A stretch of DNA of 64,000 bases from Serratia surfactantfaciens (lineage in GTDB: Bacteria; Pseudomonadota; Gammaproteobacteria; Enterobacterales; Enterobacteriaceae), in the NCBI RefSeq assembly GCF_001642805.2, contig NZ_CP016948.1:3224001-3288000 (forward strand). Reading direction: 5' to 3'. Positions 1 to 8,186 of the stretch are shown here, in pieces. A program made the position numbers and the translations under genes. Numbering within the stretch: position 1 is the stretch's first letter; each line of letters starts with the position of its first letter. The notes below the pieces were generated by a model, which had not been told where the DNA came from, made no database searches, and saw nothing but the letters and a program-made list of their open reading frames with translations.

Positions 1-460
1 CGCCCGCCCAGCCGGCGGCGATCGGCCGCTCCTTCTTCGGGAACCAGTCGGAGATCGCCTTGGCGTTGGCCGGGGTGGCCGCCGCCTCCGCGCCGCCCAT
101 GAAGAAACGCAGAATGGCCAGTTGCAGCCAGCTGCCGGCGCCGGCGTGCAGCATGCATACCACCGCCCAAATGCCGGCGCAGATCAAAAAGCCCATCTTC
201 AGGCCGATCACGTCGATCAGCCAGCCGCAGATCGGCTGAAACACCGTGTAGGCCAGCTGGAACGAGGCCACCACCCAGGCGTATTGCTCGGTGCTCATGT
301 TCAGACTGGTTTTCAGCTCCGGCGCCAGAATGCCCAGCGAGTTGCGGGTGATGTAGTTGACCGTGACGCCCAGCAAGAACAGCGCCAGCATCCACCAGCG
401 CAGCGATTTGAACTTGCGCCGGCCGCTCTGCACGACCGCCTGATTGATCTCCACACTCAT
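1..460 (-). CDS. MFS transporter, ExuT-like (ACS family), N-terminal part only
   Basis: This is the first ~153 residues of a membrane transporter whose remainder lies beyond the left edge. It begins with a short basic cytoplasmic stretch followed by the LRWWMLALFLLG helix, an NYITRNSLG segment and the AEAAATPANAKAISDWFPKKERP region. That last segment is typical of the anion:cation symporter family and resembles the N-terminus of the E. coli hexuronate transporter ExuT, at moderate similarity judged by eye. The start is the ATG at 460. A palindrome close to the ExuR/UxuR operator lies about 190 bp upstream and supports a sugar-acid substrate. Substrate is inferred, not shown; galactonate or another aldonate is possible. 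Confidence 0.8.
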   Translation of the reverse strand, partial: MSVEINQAVVQSGRRKFKSLRWWMLALFLLGVTVNYITRNSLGILAPELKTSLNMSTEQYAWVVASFQLAYTVFQPICGWLIDVIGLKMGFLICAGIWAVVCMLHAGAGSWLQLAILRFFMGGAEAAATPANAKAISDWFPKKERPIAAGWAG

Positions 461-644
461 CGATTCTCTCCCCGCGGCCGCCGGTTACGACGACGCGCGT
501 TTCGGTAGGTACGTTGCGCTATCAAAAAAGGAGCGGTGAAAACGGGTCGGCGCCGTATCGTCGGCCGACGGACAGTCACAACCCCATGATTTATTTTTTG
601 TTTTCTTTTTTGCACACCGTTAAAATTGGACTGACAGGTCGCCA

Positions 645-662
645 AAATTGGTGTACCAATGC
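645..662. promoter_or_regulatory. ExuR/UxuR-like operator
   Basis: The 18 bases AAATTGGTGTACCAATGC agree at 15 positions with the consensus I recall for the GntR-family hexuronate regulators ExuR and UxuR (AAATTGGTATACCAATTT). A second half site (AAATTGG) lies at about 623-629. The site is in the 358-bp gap between the divergent ExuT-like transporter and the LacI-family regulator, about 185 bp upstream of the transporter start. Assignment of the cognate regulator is inference. Confidence 0.5.
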
Positions 663-709
663 AGACTACTCAGCGATAGCGCACAGCGAAACGGGGTTTT
701 TTGCAAAGA

Positions 710-729
710 TTTTCACAGGCGGGTGAAAA
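710..729. promoter_or_regulatory. Inverted repeat, candidate regulator operator
   Basis: TTTTCAC and GTGAAAA form a perfect inverted repeat with a 6-bp spacer. The half site GTGAAAA recurs in the palindrome at 778-793, just before the LacI-family gene. Two sites sharing a half site in the promoter region of a DNA-binding repressor suggest autoregulation, or control of the divergent transporter. The different spacer lengths of the two sites are a weakness. Confidence 0.35.
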
Positions 730-777
730 AATAGTCATAATGGCCGGCAAAGCCGGTCAAGATGCTGAAAAGCCGCA

Positions 778-793
778 GTGAAAATATTCTCAC
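778..793. promoter_or_regulatory. Palindromic operator candidate upstream of the LacI-family gene
   Basis: GTGAAAATATTCTCAC is a 16-bp palindrome with one mismatched pair, ending 25 bp before the regulator start codon and close to its Shine-Dalgarno sequence. Even-length, centrally symmetric palindromes are usual for LacI-family operators, so negative autoregulation is a reasonable guess. Confidence 0.4.
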
Positions 794-818
794 GGATGAA
801 TTTGAAGGAGATCACAAA

Positions 819-1889
819 ATGAACGGAAAGCTGAAAATCCAGGAGATCGCCCGCCAAACCGGGCTGTCGATCAGCACCGTTTCCCGCGTGCTGGCGGGCA
901 AGGCCAACACCAGCGCCGAGGCGCGCCGCAAGGTGCTGGACTGTGCGCAGCAAAACGGCATTCTGCAGGGCATTTCCAGCGGCCGGCTGATGCTGAACAA
1001 CGTGATGGTGTTCGCGCCGCAGCGCGCGTTCGACGTGCGCACCGATATCTTCTATTACAAGGTCATTCAGGGCATCGCCGCCGCGCTGATGCAGCACGAG
1101 GTGCGCATCCGCTACTGCGGGCTGGAAGAGCAGCACAGCGACGGCGCGCTGTTTCTGGAAAAGATGAGCGATCCGCATACCGAAGCGGCGCTGCTCATCG
1201 GCATCGACGACGAGCATATCCACACTCTGGCCGCCGACCTGCACAAGCCGTGCGTGTTGATTAACTGCAGCGATCGGCAGATGCGGCTGGACAGCGTTTC
1301 GCCGGATCATCAGCTGATCGGCGACTACTCCGCCAGCTACCTGTTCCAACAGGGGCACAGCCACATCCTCAATCTGCAGTGCCTGCGCCGCCACACCATG
1401 GAGCTGCGGCTGGCGGGCATCCGCCAGGCCTACGATCGGCATCACCTGCCGTTCGACGATGGCCGCCATCTGGTGACCACCTCCGGCTTCGGCAGCGAAG
1501 AGGCCGAGCAGGCGCTGACCACCTATCTGAACCGCGCCCCGCTGCCGACGGCGATCCTGGCCGGCGGCGACTACATGGCGGTCGGGGCGGTCAAGGCGCT
1601 CAATAAACTGGGGCTGAGCGTGCCGGGCGACGTCTCGGTGATGAGCACCGACGGCTTCAACCTGGCGGAAATCCACGACGTGCCGCTGACCTCGGTGCAG
1701 GTGCCGCGCGATGAGCTGGGCTACGAGGCGATCCAGCTGCTGCAGCGGCGCATGCTGCGCCCCGACGCGCCGCCGTGCAATCTGCTGCTGCACGGCCGGC
1801 TGGCGGTGCGCGCCTCAGTGCGGCGCGTCAGCCCGCACAAGAGCGCGCCGGCGGTGAGCACGCATAACCACAGGCTTTATGACGAGTAG
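819..1889 (+). CDS. LacI-family transcriptional regulator
   Basis: A 356-residue regulator. The N-terminus (IQEIARQTGLSISTVSRVLA, about residues 7-26) is a canonical LacI helix-turn-helix plus hinge. The rest is a periplasmic-binding-protein-like effector domain with the usual ILAGGDYMAVGAVKAL and GDVSVMSTDGFNLAE segments. I chose the ATG at 819 because AAGGAG lies 8 bases upstream; an in-frame ATG at 762 lacks such a site. It is divergent from the ExuT-like transporter, with palindromes in the gap at 710-729 and 778-793. The effector is unknown; a sugar or sugar acid imported by the neighbouring transporter is the natural candidate. Confidence 0.85.
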   Translation: MNGKLKIQEIARQTGLSISTVSRVLAGKANTSAEARRKVLDCAQQNGILQGISSGRLMLNNVMVFAPQRAFDVRTDIFYYKVIQGIAAALMQHEVRIRYCGLEEQHSDGALFLEKMSDPHTEAALLIGIDDEHIHTLAADLHKPCVLINCSDRQMRLDSVSPDHQLIGDYSASYLFQQGHSHILNLQCLRRHTMELRLAGIRQAYDRHHLPFDDGRHLVTTSGFGSEEAEQALTTYLNRAPLPTAILAGGDYMAVGAVKALNKLGLSVPGDVSVMSTDGFNLAEIHDVPLTSVQVPRDELGYEAIQLLQRRMLRPDAPPCNLLLHGRLAVRASVRRVSPHKSAPAVSTHNHRLYDE

Positions 1890-1951
1890 ACTACACTTAG
1901 GCTCAGTGCATTCATTCGATGAGGTAAAATTTTTGCCTAAGGAGAGCCACT

Positions 1952-2977
1952 ATGTCAGCCCAGCGCATGCGTTCCGTCATTCCTCCCTACATGCTGCGCC
2001 GCATCATTGAACACGGCAACGCCCCGCAGCGCGACTGCGCGCTGCACACCCTGAACCACGTGCAAAGCCTGCTCGGCAACAAGCCGCTGCGTTCACCAAC
2101 CGAAAAGAACGCCAGAGCCGGTGAAGCGATCCGCGATATCTACGACGCCCAAAACGGCACCCAACTGCCCGGCAAACAGGTGCGCAAAGAGGGGCAACCC
2201 AGCAACCACGACGTGGCGGTGGACGAAGCCTACGACTACCTCGGCGTCACCTACGATTTCTTCTGGCAGGCCTACCGCCGCAATTCGCTGGACAATAAAG
2301 GGCTGCCGCTGACCGGCAGCGTGCACTACGGCAAGGAGTACCAGAACGCCTTCTGGAACGGCCAGCAGATGGTGTTCGGCGACGGCGACGGCGAGATCTT
2401 CAACCGTTTCACCATCGCCATCGACGTAGTCGGCCACGAGCTGGCGCACGGGGTGACCGAGAGCGAAGCCGGGCTGATCTACTACCAACAATCCGGGGCG
2501 CTCAACGAATCGCTGTCCGACGTGTTCGGCTCGCTGGTCAAGCAGTTCCATCTGCAGCAAACCGCCGATAAAGCCGACTGGCTGATCGGTGCCGGGCTGC
2601 TCGCCAAGGGCATCAAAGGCAAAGGGCTGCGTTCGATGTCGGCGCCCGGCACTGCCTACGACGACCCGCTGCTGGGCAAGGACCCGCAGCCCGCCAGCAT
2701 GCAGGATTATATTCAGACCAAGGAAGACAATGGCGGCGTGCACCTCAACTCCGGCATTCCCAATCGCGCCTTCTACCTGGCGGCAACCGCCCTGGGCGGC
2801 TTCGCCTGGGAGAAAGCCGGCTACGTTTGGTATGACACGGTGTGCGACAAAGCGCTGCCGCAAAACGCCGACTTCGCCACCTTTGCCCGCGCCACGGTGA
2901 AACATGCGCAAGCGCGTTTCGATCAGAGCGTGGCGGACAAGGTGCAGCAAGCCTGGCATCAGGTGGGGGTGGAATAA
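1952..2977 (+). CDS. Protealysin-like M4 (thermolysin-family) metalloprotease
   Basis: A 341-residue zinc endopeptidase precursor. The short propeptide carries the PPYML motif (residues 11-15) typical of protealysins, in place of the long thermolysin propeptide and without a classical signal peptide. The zinc site is HELAH (162-166) with the third ligand Glu186 in GALNESLSD; HLNSGIPNRAFYLA is the usual C-terminal-domain segment. AAGGAG at 1939-1944 lies 7 bases before the ATG. Length matches protealysin of Serratia proteamaculans. The stop codon overlaps the start of the inhibitor gene downstream, so the two are translationally coupled. Protealysin is reported as an intracellular protease linked to bacterial invasion of host cells. 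Confidence 0.93.
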   Translation: MSAQRMRSVIPPYMLRRIIEHGNAPQRDCALHTLNHVQSLLGNKPLRSPTEKNARAGEAIRDIYDAQNGTQLPGKQVRKEGQPSNHDVAVDEAYDYLGVTYDFFWQAYRRNSLDNKGLPLTGSVHYGKEYQNAFWNGQQMVFGDGDGEIFNRFTIAIDVVGHELAHGVTESEAGLIYYQQSGALNESLSDVFGSLVKQFHLQQTADKADWLIGAGLLAKGIKGKGLRSMSAPGTAYDDPLLGKDPQPASMQDYIQTKEDNGGVHLNSGIPNRAFYLAATALGGFAWEKAGYVWYDTVCDKALPQNADFATFARATVKHAQARFDQSVADKVQQAWHQVGVE

Positions 2978-3318
2978 TGAAACCGCTGCCGACGCTCAAT
3001 CAGGATACGGTCATTGAGCTGGCGCGCGAGGGAGGCTTCGCCTACATTCCCAAACTGGCGGGCCAGCGCCGCATCGCGCTGGCCGATATCACGCCGGAGC
3101 AGCGGCAGCGTCTGAATCAGTTGCTGAACCAGACACTGCCCTATGCGCAGGAAGAAGGCCAACCCGCCTCCCCCGGCTGCGGCGACCAGCGCTACTACCG
3201 CGTGCAGATCAACTACACCAGCCCCACCCTGAGCAGCGAGATCGTGCTGCTAATCCCGGAGAGCAGCGCGCCGCAGGCGCTGGTGGATCTGTGGAAAACC
3301 GGCCAGGTGGATGAGTGA
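2977..3318 (+). CDS. Emfourin-like protein inhibitor of protealysin
   Basis: A 113-residue protein with no signal peptide that resembles emfourin (M4in), the slow tight-binding proteinaceous inhibitor encoded directly after protealysin in Serratia. Visible features are VIELAREGGFAYIPKLAGQR near the N-terminus, a GDQRYYRVQI strand and a C-terminal LVDLWKTGQ. The ATG shares its first A with the protease TAA stop (TAATG), so synthesis is coupled. Inhibition of the cognate protease in the cytoplasm is the expected role. Identity rests on remembered sequence and position. Confidence 0.85.
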   Translation: MKPLPTLNQDTVIELAREGGFAYIPKLAGQRRIALADITPEQRQRLNQLLNQTLPYAQEEGQPASPGCGDQRYYRVQINYTSPTLSSEIVLLIPESSAPQALVDLWKTGQVDE

Positions 3319-3322
3319 GGGC

Positions 3323-3544
3323 TTACAGCGGCTGATAACTGAAATTCACCCGCTTTTTGGAGATCAGCCCGTGCCCGTTCTGGCACAGGTAATCCACCGC
3401 CCCGCAGGCTTTCAATTCTTGCAGCGGCTGCCCGCATTCCGGGCAGCTCGCCAGCTGCCGATAATCGCGCTGACAGGCTTCACAATGGTAGTGACCCGCT
3501 ACCCAATTCATGATCTGACGGCATTGCGGACAGTGCGCTTCCAT
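3323..3544 (-). CDS. yfgJ: Zinc-ribbon protein YfgJ
   Basis: A 73-residue double zinc-ribbon protein with CPQC, CEAC, CPEC and C-QNGHG cysteine/histidine sets, and the C-terminal LKACGAVDYLCQNGHGLISK characteristic of E. coli YfgJ. I chose the ATG at 3544 because GGGAG is 5 bases upstream and the E. coli protein starts at the same MExHCPQC; an in-frame TTG at 3556 is less likely. It is convergent with the emfourin gene, 4 bp apart. In E. coli yfgJ also neighbours der. Biochemical function is unknown to me. Confidence 0.88.
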   Translation of the reverse strand: MEAHCPQCRQIMNWVAGHYHCEACQRDYRQLASCPECGQPLQELKACGAVDYLCQNGHGLISKKRVNFSYQPL

Positions 3545-3557
3545 AACGACTCCCAAA

Positions 3558-4514
3558 TTAAATCGCGCCCCATGAGCGCAGGAAATAGATCCCCAACGCG
3601 GTGGTGAAGAACGAACCGACGGTGGTGATGGCGATAATATTGGCCGCCAGCGTGGCGTTGCCGCCCATGGCGCGCGTCATCACATAGCTGCCTGAGGCGG
3701 TCGGCGTGGCGGAAAACAGGAAAATAATCCCCAGCGCCGCGCCCTGAAATCCGCACAGCCAGCCGGCCAGCGTCATCAGGAACGGCACCAGAAACAGCTT
3801 CGCCGCCGACGACAGCGCCGCCACGTTGGACGAGCGGAACATGGCGCGAAAATCCAGGCTGGCACCGGTGCACAGCAGCGCCAGCGGCAGCGACAGCGCG
3901 GAGATATAGCTGCCGGTTTGGCGAATCACGGCCGGGATGCCCAGCCCGGTTTGCGCATACGCCAACCCGCACACCAGGCCGATGATCAGCGGGTTGGTGA
4001 CGATGCTGCGCAGCAGCGACAGGTGGCTGATTTTCTTGCCCTGTCCGCCCTGCAAGCTGCGCGTGAGGGTGATGACCGACAGCACGTTGAACAGGATCAC
4101 CGTCACCGTCAGGTACAGCGAGGCGAGCGCAATGCCTTCGCTGCCATAGGCGGTCATGGCGTAGGCCAGGCCGACGATGGCGGTGTTGGCGCGAAAACCG
4201 CCCTGCACGAATACCCCGCGCTCACGCGGCTCTTTCACCAGCCACCTGGCCGCCAGCTCCAAGAGCAGGAAGGTCGCCAGCGTGCCGACTGCGCCGAACA
4301 GCACCAGCGGCAGGTTACCGAGCAGCTGCGGGTGGTTGGTGGCGATGCTGAAAAACAGCAGGCACGGCAGCGCCAGATTGAACACCAGGCGGGTCGCGCC
4401 GTCGACGAAGCGATCATCCATCAGGCGCCAATGGCGCAGCAGGATCCCCAGCAGCATCATTAACAGATTCGGCACGGTGACGTTGAACGCAAAACTCCAG
4501 GTTTCCCAGGACAT
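3558..4514 (-). CDS. AEC (auxin efflux carrier) family transporter
   Basis: A 318-residue integral membrane protein with about ten hydrophobic segments. The NLLMMLLGILLRHW start, the LVFNLALPCLLFFSIA segment and the GIIFLFSATPTASGSYVMTRAMGG region fit the AEC/PIN-like family (E. coli relatives YfdV and YhcP-type carriers). The conserved TPTA..YVM motif in the C-terminal half is present. Substrate is unknown; bacterial members often carry malate or malonate. It lies between yfgJ and der, which are adjacent in E. coli, so it is an insertion relative to that genome. Stop codon to yfgJ start is 13 bp. Confidence 0.85.
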   Translation of the reverse strand: MSWETWSFAFNVTVPNLLMMLLGILLRHWRLMDDRFVDGATRLVFNLALPCLLFFSIATNHPQLLGNLPLVLFGAVGTLATFLLLELAARWLVKEPRERGVFVQGGFRANTAIVGLAYAMTAYGSEGIALASLYLTVTVILFNVLSVITLTRSLQGGQGKKISHLSLLRSIVTNPLIIGLVCGLAYAQTGLGIPAVIRQTGSYISALSLPLALLCTGASLDFRAMFRSSNVAALSSAAKLFLVPFLMTLAGWLCGFQGAALGIIFLFSATPTASGSYVMTRAMGGNATLAANIIAITTVGSFFTTALGIYFLRSWGAI

Positions 4515-4570
4515 GGTGTTCCTTCAGGCAGGCGAGGTAATCTTCAGATAATAAAACGATTTCGGGCCAA

Positions 4571-4603
4571 TAAAAAAGGGGCGCGGCATCACTGCCGCGC
4601 CCC
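4571..4603 (-). terminator. Rho-independent terminator after der
   Basis: On the minus strand a perfect 11-bp stem (GGGGCGCGGCA/TGCCGCGCCCC) with a 4-base loop is followed by six T residues. It lies 11 bases after the der stop codon. Confidence 0.92.
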
Positions 4604-4613
4604 TCATGAGCAA

Positions 4614-6104
4614 TTACTTGCTCTTTTTCAGGTGGCTCATCAGGCGCTTGCGCTTGCGCATCTGGGTCGGCGTCAGCAGGTTGCGTTTGCCGGCGAACGG
4701 GTTGTCACCCTCTTTGAACTGGATGCGGATCGGCGTCCCCATCACGTTCAGCGAGCGGCGGAAGTAGTTCATCAGATAGCGCTTGTAGGAATCGGCCAGA
4801 TCGCTGACCTGGTTGCCGTGGATCACCACGATCGGCGGGTTGTAACCGCCGGCGTGGGCGTATTTCAGCTTCACACGGCGGCCGCGCACCAACGGCGGCT
4901 GATGATCGTCAACCGCCATCTGCATGATTTTGGTCAGCATCGAGGTGTTTACGCGACGGGTTGCGCACTCGTAGGCTTCCTGTACCGATTCGAACAGGTT
5001 GCCGACGCCGCTGCCGTGCAGCGCGGAAATGAAGTGCACGCGCGCGAAGTCGACGAAGCCCAGACGCAGATCGAGCATCTCTTTCACGTGCTCGCGATCT
5101 TCTTCGCTCATGCCGTCCCACTTGTTGACCGCAATCACCAGTGAGCGCCCACTATTGAGGATAAAGCCGAGCAGCGAGAGATCCTGATCGGAAATGCCTT
5201 CACGCGCGTCGATCACCAGCAGCACCACGTTGGCGTCTTCAATCGCCTGCAGGGTCTTGATCACCGAGAATTTCTCGACGGTTTCCGTCACCTTGCCGCG
5301 TTTACGCACCCCGGCGGTGTCGATCAGCACGTATTCACGTTCGTCGCGCACCATCGGAATATAGATGCTGTCGCGGGTGGTGCCCGGCATGTCGTACACC
5401 ACCACGCGCTCCTCGCCGAGGATGCGGTTAGTGAGCGTAGACTTACCTACGTTCGGGCGGCCGACGATCGCCAGCTTGATCGGCAGATCCTGCGGATTGA
5501 ACTCTTCTTCCGGCTCTTCGTCTTCTTCGCCTTCCAGCGTTTCACCGTTTTGCTCGGCCCAGTAAGCGGCGTTGGCCTCTTCCTCGGTCAGCTCGACGTC
5601 TTCCGGTTTTTCCGGCACGAACGGCACCAGCACGTGTTCGATCAGCTGGGTCACGCCGCGGCCGTGAGAAGCGGCGATAGCGAACACTTCACCCAGGCCG
5701 AGCGAATAGAAATCAGCGGTGGCGGTGTCCGGATCCAGACCGTCGGTTTTGTTGGCTACCAGGAAGGTCGCCTTCTGGCGGCTGCGCAGGTGCTGGGCAA
5801 TGCCCTGATCCGCCGGCATCAGGCCGGCGCGGGCGTCGACCATGAACAGCACGATGTCCGCTTCTTCGATCGCCAGCAGCGACTGACCGGCCATGCGCGT
5901 TTCTACGCCGTCTTCGGTGCCGTCGATACCGCCGGTATCGACGATGATGAATTCATTGCCTTCGATTTCAGCACGACCATACTTGCGGTCACGCGTCAGC
6001 CCCGGGAAATCCGCCACCAGCGCATCGCGCGTATGGGTTAAACGGTTGAACAAGGTGGATTTACCCACATTCGGGCGCCCGACCAGCGCGACGACAGGTA
6101 TCAT
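4614..6104 (-). CDS. der: Ribosome biogenesis GTPase Der (EngA)
   Basis: A 496-residue protein with two tandem GTPase domains and a C-terminal KH-like domain, acting in 50S subunit maturation. Domain 1 has GRPNVGKS (9-16), DTGGI and NKTD. An acidic linker (about 185-205, rich in Glu) joins it to domain 2, with [22 protein letters not shown] and NKWD. The C-terminus ends [14 protein letters not shown], a basic tail. Length is as in E. coli Der. Its upstream neighbour bamB is separated by 255 bp holding a terminator-like hairpin. Confidence 0.97.
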   Translation of the reverse strand: MIPVVALVGRPNVGKSTLFNRLTHTRDALVADFPGLTRDRKYGRAEIEGNEFIIVDTGGIDGTEDGVETRMAGQSLLAIEEADIVLFMVDARAGLMPADQGIAQHLRSRQKATFLVANKTDGLDPDTATADFYSLGLGEVFAIAASHGRGVTQLIEHVLVPFVPEKPEDVELTEEEANAAYWAEQNGETLEGEEDEEPEEEFNPQDLPIKLAIVGRPNVGKSTLTNRILGEERVVVYDMPGTTRDSIYIPMVRDEREYVLIDTAGVRKRGKVTETVEKFSVIKTLQAIEDANVVLLVIDAREGISDQDLSLLGFILNSGRSLVIAVNKWDGMSEEDREHVKEMLDLRLGFVDFARVHFISALHGSGVGNLFESVQEAYECATRRVNTSMLTKIMQMAVDDHQPPLVRGRRVKLKYAHAGGYNPPIVVIHGNQVSDLADSYKRYLMNYFRRSLNVMGTPIRIQFKEGDNPFAGKRNLLTPTQMRKRKRLMSHLKKSK

Positions 6105-6182
6105 TGTTGAAGCCTCATTACTTAATAATCAATGCGTTACTGCACTGTGGATAGACACCAGCGGTGCAGCTTATAAAATACG

Positions 6183-6212
6183 AAACGGCCCCTGAACACT
6201 CAGGAGCCGTTT
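6183..6212 (-). terminator. Hairpin terminator between bamB and der
   Basis: AAACGGC-C-CCTGA / TCAGG-A-GCCGTTT forms a 12-bp stem with one mismatch and a 4-base loop. Read on the minus strand it is followed by a T-rich run (TTTCGTATTTTAT). It lies about 150 bp after the bamB stop and would end or attenuate the hisS-yfgM-bamB transcript. Confidence 0.65.
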
Positions 6213-6359
6213 TCCCCTTCATCTTTCGCGCCACAGCGGCGTTGTCTGCACACCTTCGCCCCGGTCACTCAGTTCACTAAGCTCCCGAGGACTCATGCGC
6301 TTGCCGCCTGGCTGCAACCCGAAAGCTTTCGGGTGCAAGAAGGGTCACGACGAGCGGCG

Positions 6360-7541
6360 TTAGCGGGTGAAAGCGTAAACTTTCCCGCCGCGAGCCTGGA
6401 TGACCAGCTTGTCGCTGGCCACCATCGGCGCAGACAGGAAGCCGGAGCTGTCCACTTCCTGCTGGGCGACAAAACGACCATCGGTGGTGTTGATCCAGTG
6501 CAGATAGCCTTCGGCGTCACCGGTCACCAGATAACCATTATACATCACTGGCGGCGTCAGGTTACGGTGCAGCAGATCGCTCTGCGTCCATACGGTCACG
6601 CCGCCTTCGGTGCTGAGCGCCACCACGCGATCGTTCTGGTCGATCAGGTAGATGCGGCCCGCGTCGACGATGAAATCATTCACCGAACCCAGTTCGCGTT
6701 TCCAGATGATCTGACCGGAACGCAGATCCAGCGCCGTCAGGTTGCCGTTGTAACCCAGCGCGTAGACCACGCCGTCAACGATCACCGGCGTGGTGTCCAC
6801 GTCGTTCAGGCGATCAATTTCGGTTGCGCCGCTCGGCTGAGAGATGCGCTGTTGCCAGATAATCTGGCCCTGCTGCATCAGCACCGCGCTGACGCGGCCG
6901 TTGTCACCGCCGACGATGGCGGCGCCAAAGGCGACGGCCGGCGCGGATTCACCGCGCAGCGACAGCGAAGGCATATCCAGGTTAACCGTCCACTTCACCG
7001 CACCGTCGGCTTCGTTCAGCGCCTGCAGCATGCCGTTGGAGGTATGCACCAGCACCATGCCGTCGCTGACAACCGGACGGGAGATCGCTTCGCCGGCCAC
7101 TTTGGTCTGCCAAGCGATGGCGCCGTCGGCGGTGTTCAATGCGTAAACCACCGCTTTTTCGCTGCCGACGTAAACCTTGTCACCTGCGACCGTCAGGCCG
7201 CCCGACAGCAGCGCAGACAGGTTGCTGGAGAAGAAACCGGTTTTCTCGGAGAGATTGACCTTCCACTTCTCGTTGCCGCTGTCGGCGTCCATCGCTTTCA
7301 CGATGCCGAAGCGATCGGCGGCGTAAATGGTACTGTCCTGATAGGCCGGACGCAGGTGGGAGTAATACTCACCGATACCGTCGCCCACCGAGGTGCTCCA
7401 CGCCTTGTTCGGCGTAAACTGATTTTCAACTTTCGGCAACGGCGACATGGTAACCACGTCTTCTTCGCTGTTAAACAGCGAGCAACCACTCAGCAAGGCA
7501 GCGGAAACCAGTCCGACCAAGAGTGTTTTACGCAATTGCAT
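6360..7541 (-). CDS. bamB: Outer membrane protein assembly factor BamB
   Basis: A 393-residue lipoprotein of the BAM complex, anchored in the inner leaflet of the outer membrane. The signal peptide ends in a lipobox (LLSGC, modified Cys20). The mature part is an eight-bladed PQQ-like beta-propeller, seen as repeats of the type VYVGSEKAVVYALNTADGAIAWQ. Length equals E. coli BamB (YfgL). It follows yfgM by 11 bp and is in the conserved hisS-yfgM-bamB order. Confidence 0.96.
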   Translation of the reverse strand: MQLRKTLLVGLVSAALLSGCSLFNSEEDVVTMSPLPKVENQFTPNKAWSTSVGDGIGEYYSHLRPAYQDSTIYAADRFGIVKAMDADSGNEKWKVNLSEKTGFFSSNLSALLSGGLTVAGDKVYVGSEKAVVYALNTADGAIAWQTKVAGEAISRPVVSDGMVLVHTSNGMLQALNEADGAVKWTVNLDMPSLSLRGESAPAVAFGAAIVGGDNGRVSAVLMQQGQIIWQQRISQPSGATEIDRLNDVDTTPVIVDGVVYALGYNGNLTALDLRSGQIIWKRELGSVNDFIVDAGRIYLIDQNDRVVALSTEGGVTVWTQSDLLHRNLTPPVMYNGYLVTGDAEGYLHWINTTDGRFVAQQEVDSSGFLSAPMVASDKLVIQARGGKVYAFTR

Positions 7542-7552
7542 GGGAATTCCCC

Positions 7553-8173
7553 TTAGCTGGACAAGTTATTCAATTTCATGCGCAGCAGAACCTGCAGCGC
7601 CTGAGAAGCGTTGGACTCAATGCCTTTGCTGTAAGCTTCGCGCGCGCCCTTGGCGTCGCCCTTGGCCAGCAGCACGTCGCCGCGCACATCCTGCATCATC
7701 GCCGCCCAACCTTCGCCTTTCACGCCATCCAGCGTTTTCAGCGCTTCATCCAGCTTTTTCTCCTGCAGCTGGACGCGCGCCAGACGCAGGTCGATCATCG
7801 CCAACAGGTTGTCGTCTTTGGTCTGGCCCTGCGCCAGCGCCAGTTGCTGTTCCGCCTTGGCAAAATCATTCTGTTCGACAAAATGCTTGGCCAACTGCAA
7901 CGCGGCCAATACGCCGTAGCTGTTGCTGTTAGCCTGGACAAATTTCTCCGCGGCGGCCACGTCATCCGGTTTGCCGGCCGCCAGACGATCGCTGGCTTCC
8001 TGATAGGATTGCGATGCAGCCATCATGTTGGAGTTTTCATGGCTCTGCCAGTAACGCCAGCCAACCAGGGCACCAATTCCGAGCACCACGCCCACCGCCA
8101 GCGCTTTGCCGTTTTCGGCAAAGAACCGACGCAGTGCGTCGACTTGTTCGTTTTCAGTGGTATAGACTTCCAC
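7553..8173 (-). CDS. yfgM: YfgM, SecYEG-associated periplasmic TPR protein
   Basis: A 206-residue bitopic inner membrane protein with a short cytoplasmic N-terminus, one transmembrane segment (about 24-41, LAVGVVLGIGALVGWRYW) and a periplasmic TPR-like region. In E. coli YfgM is an ancillary SecYEG subunit working with PpiD. The start is a GTG at 8173, which gives exactly the E. coli length; AAGGA lies upstream. Gap to hisS is 13 bp, gap to bamB 11 bp, so it is mid-operon. Confidence 0.93.
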   Translation of the reverse strand: MEVYTTENEQVDALRRFFAENGKALAVGVVLGIGALVGWRYWQSHENSNMMAASQSYQEASDRLAAGKPDDVAAAEKFVQANSNSYGVLAALQLAKHFVEQNDFAKAEQQLALAQGQTKDDNLLAMIDLRLARVQLQEKKLDEALKTLDGVKGEGWAAMMQDVRGDVLLAKGDAKGAREAYSKGIESNASQALQVLLRMKLNNLSS

Positions 8174-8186
8174 GGTGTCCTTCTCC

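Noticed and set aside
735..1793. A 352-codon minus-strand open frame
   Set aside because: Antisense to the LacI-family gene, whose HTH and ribosome site are clear.
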